A stretch of DNA of 64,000 nt from Sulfurimonas denitrificans DSM 1251. Its GTDB lineage: Bacteria > Campylobacterota > Campylobacteria > Campylobacterales > Sulfurimonadaceae. Position 1 is the stretch's first letter, and every line of letters begins with the position of its first letter. The stretch lies in NCBI RefSeq assembly GCF_000012965.1, contig NC_007575.1:124001-188000 (forward strand), read 5' to 3'. The position numbers and the translations under genes were made by a program. Below the pieces are notes generated by a model, which ran no database searches, was not told the origin of the DNA, and saw only the letters and a program-made list of their open reading frames with translations. Shown one piece after another: positions 62,598-64,000 of this stretch.

Positions 62598-63152
62598 ATG
62601 GAAACTTTTACAAAACAGTACATCTCTAAACTGGTTGATACTCTAAAGAAGAGCGATTTAAAATCTATTTCTAAAATAGTTGATGCCTTGGATAATGCCA
62701 AAGGCAAAATCTATATTATCGGTAATGGTGGAAGTGCAGCAACTGCATCGCATATGGTAAATGACTTAGGTGCAGGGCTTAGGCGCAGAGGTATAAAAAG
62801 CTTTGATGTTGAGAGTCTTAGCGATAATACACCAGTTTGCAGTGCATTAGCAAACGATATAGGTTATAAAAATATTTTTTACATGCAACTAAAAGATAGA
62901 TTAAAACCAGAAGATATTCTTATAGCAATCTCTTGTAGCGGAAACTCTAAAAACATTACAAAAGCTGTAAAATACGCTAAAAAAATAGGTTCAAAAATCA
63001 TAGGAATTACAGGTTTTGATGGTGGAAAATTAAAAAAACGCTCAGATATAAACTTTCATGTTGAGACAGATGCAGGAGAGTATGGTATTGTGGAAGATAT
63101 GCACATGGTCTTAAACCATATAATTTACAGCTATTATATATCTAAGGCTTAG
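62598..63152 (+). CDS. SIS-domain phosphosugar isomerase, GmhA-like
   Basis: A 184-residue protein with IYIIGNGGSAATASHMVNDL (about 34-53), AISCSGNSKNITKAVKYAKK (about 115) and DMHMVLNHIIYSYY at the end, the layout of D-sedoheptulose 7-phosphate isomerase (GmhA). GmhA supplies D-glycero-manno-heptose 7-phosphate for ADP- or GDP-heptose. With the HldE-like and nucleotidyltransferase genes it points to a heptose-like precursor. Other SIS functions cannot be excluded. Convergent with the DUF354 gene, overlapping by four bases. Confidence 0.82.
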   Translation: METFTKQYISKLVDTLKKSDLKSISKIVDALDNAKGKIYIIGNGGSAATASHMVNDLGAGLRRRGIKSFDVESLSDNTPVCSALANDIGYKNIFYMQLKDRLKPEDILIAISCSGNSKNITKAVKYAKKIGSKIIGITGFDGGKLKKRSDINFHVETDAGEYGIVEDMHMVLNHIIYSYYISKA

Positions 63153-64000
63153 CTTAAGATATTTTTTATCATATCGTCTATATCGATGCTCATCTGTTTT
63201 ATTGCACGAGTATCAACTTTTGTTCCTATAAGAAGCTTGGCTTTTTTGATTAGCTCCTCTTTAGTCTCTACCCAGACCATGAGATTGTTGTCTATTTGAT
63301 ACTTGTCATAGTGGCTTATAAAGCTTCTTGTAGAGATTGTAGGAGTTCCTAAAAAGCAAGCTTCAGAGTTTATAGTTCCACCTCCGCCTATGAACAAATC
63401 ACAAAAGAAAAGCAGATGTTGTATCTCTACTTTTTCTTCTAAAACAGAAGCCAAAGGAAACGCTTTTTTTAGGTAATTGCTCTCATATCTAGGTATGATA
63501 ATGATATTTGAGTTAGTTAGTTTTTGTATCTCATCAATTGCTTCATATAGCATGGGATACTTTTTATCTACATAACTAGCTTTATACTCCTCTTCTCTGA
63601 TTACAATAGTAGGTTTTTTATAGTCTATATTGTAGTTTTTAAGAATCTTTTTTACATATTCAAAATCATATTTAAAGTTTTTTAGCCAGATTAGCGGGTC
63701 TATGAAGTTGTATTCATAAATTTGAGAGCTATCTAGCCCAAATCTCTCTATAACTTCATCTGGAACTACAAAAGGTTTAAACATCTTATGTGCTAGAGGG
63801 ATAGTTAGTCTAGCTTGAGGCAAGGCTCTTGTAAAATTTGTTTTGTAGTCTGAGAGAGGAATATCGTAAAAATTTATGATTTTGATTCCCAAACCAAAAG
63901 CAGCCCTGCAAGCATCAACAGAAGAGAGGCAGACAAGTCTATCTATATGATGCTCATTTAAAAACTCCATAAACTTTATCTGTCTATCTATAGATGCTCT
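63149..64000 (-). CDS. DUF354 GT-B-like protein, 5' end beyond window
   Basis: The frame is open to the right edge (284 codons, N-terminus missing); an internal ATG at 63970 is not the start because conserved-looking coding (ASIDRQIKFMEFL) runs on upstream. Visible are LVCLSSVDACRAAFGLGIKI, PTIVIREEEYKASYV and FFCDLFIGGGGTINSEACFL then GTPTIS, the GT-B-type nucleotide-sugar block of DUF354 and UDP-GlcNAc 2-epimerase-like proteins. It may hydrolyse or transfer a nucleotide sugar in the surface-glycan pathway. Confidence 0.8.
   Translation of the reverse strand, partial: RASIDRQIKFMEFLNEHHIDRLVCLSSVDACRAAFGLGIKIINFYDIPLSDYKTNFTRALPQARLTIPLAHKMFKPFVVPDEVIERFGLDSSQIYEYNFIDPLIWLKNFKYDFEYVKKILKNYNIDYKKPTIVIREEEYKASYVDKKYPMLYEAIDEIQKLTNSNIIIIPRYESNYLKKAFPLASVLEEKVEIQHLLFFCDLFIGGGGTINSEACFLGTPTISTRSFISHYDKYQIDNNLMVWVETKEELIKKAKLLIGTKVDTRAIKQMSIDIDDMIKNILS

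Noticed and set aside
1-64000. tRNA, rRNA or CRISPR loci
   Set aside because: No cloverleaf, rRNA segment or regularly spaced repeat was recognised in the intergenic regions, nearly all of which are short.

Overview
The window is AT-rich, densely coded DNA from a Campylobacterota (Epsilonproteobacteria) chromosome, most likely a sulfur-oxidising Sulfurimonas-type organism. This rests on tandem flagellins with sigma-28 and sigma-54 type promoters next to a Maf/DUF115 flagellin glycosyltransferase, a short BioB, the FliK-like/FhlB-like pair, a complete assimilatory sulfate-reduction operon and a general core typical of that phylum. I see no rRNA, tRNA, CRISPR array, prophage or insertion sequence.

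Layout. 1-1623 (minus): a TonB-dependent receptor cut by the left edge, preceded by a possible small Cys-rich ORF. 1970-4577: a type II-like restriction-modification (RM) module (small HTH protein, C5 methyltransferase, unrecognised partner that is probably the endonuclease), followed by a frameshifted gene remnant. 4614-8166: rqcH-like NFACT protein, a small unknown protein, cdsA, dxr. 8163-11210: an AccI-like RM pair that has split a dxr - adenine methyltransferase - tsaD operon, leaving a decayed copy of the methyltransferase 5' end on its left. 11212-14746: D12-type adenine methyltransferase, tsaD, tpx, an outer-membrane barrel protein. 14753-29472: housekeeping genes (GNAT, tex, DUF234, fliK-like, fhlB-like, rmuC, DEAD-box helicase, YgjP-like protease, ABC-F, hydrolase, gltX, SurA-like chaperone, dCMP deaminase, a cysteine-poor IscU-like protein, ArsC-like). 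29538-38601: a sulfur-assimilation island in which a divergent Rrf2-type regulator and DUF4395 protein face a strong sigma-70-like promoter driving DUF4395-cysK-DUF2061-cysH-cysD-cysN-sulfite reductase-class V aminotransferase. 38700-49376: methyltransferases, carbonic anhydrase, asnB, an FAD oxidoreductase and a six-gene operon topA-yfcE-bioB-antiporter-two exported proteins.

49484-64000 is the most unusual part. Two near-identical flagellin genes, with different sigma-factor promoters and a fossil flagellin 3' end between them, are followed by a convergent ten-gene operon (62533 to 52198, minus). It encodes a glycosyltransferase, two paralogous radical SAM/SPASM-like enzymes, a split transketolase whose second half is only the pyrimidine-binding domain, a sugar epimerase, a small unknown protein, an HldE-like enzyme with its two domains in reversed order, a sugar nucleotidyltransferase and a Maf protein. 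A SIS-type phosphoheptose isomerase and a DUF354 protein lie beyond. Together these look like a pathway for an unusual, possibly heptose-derived, nucleotide sugar that Maf would attach to flagellin. That is an inference from gene content; the product cannot be read from sequence.

Other notable points are an apparent AUU start codon for tex, coupled to the upstream stop, and TTG/GTG starts in several tightly overlapping operons.
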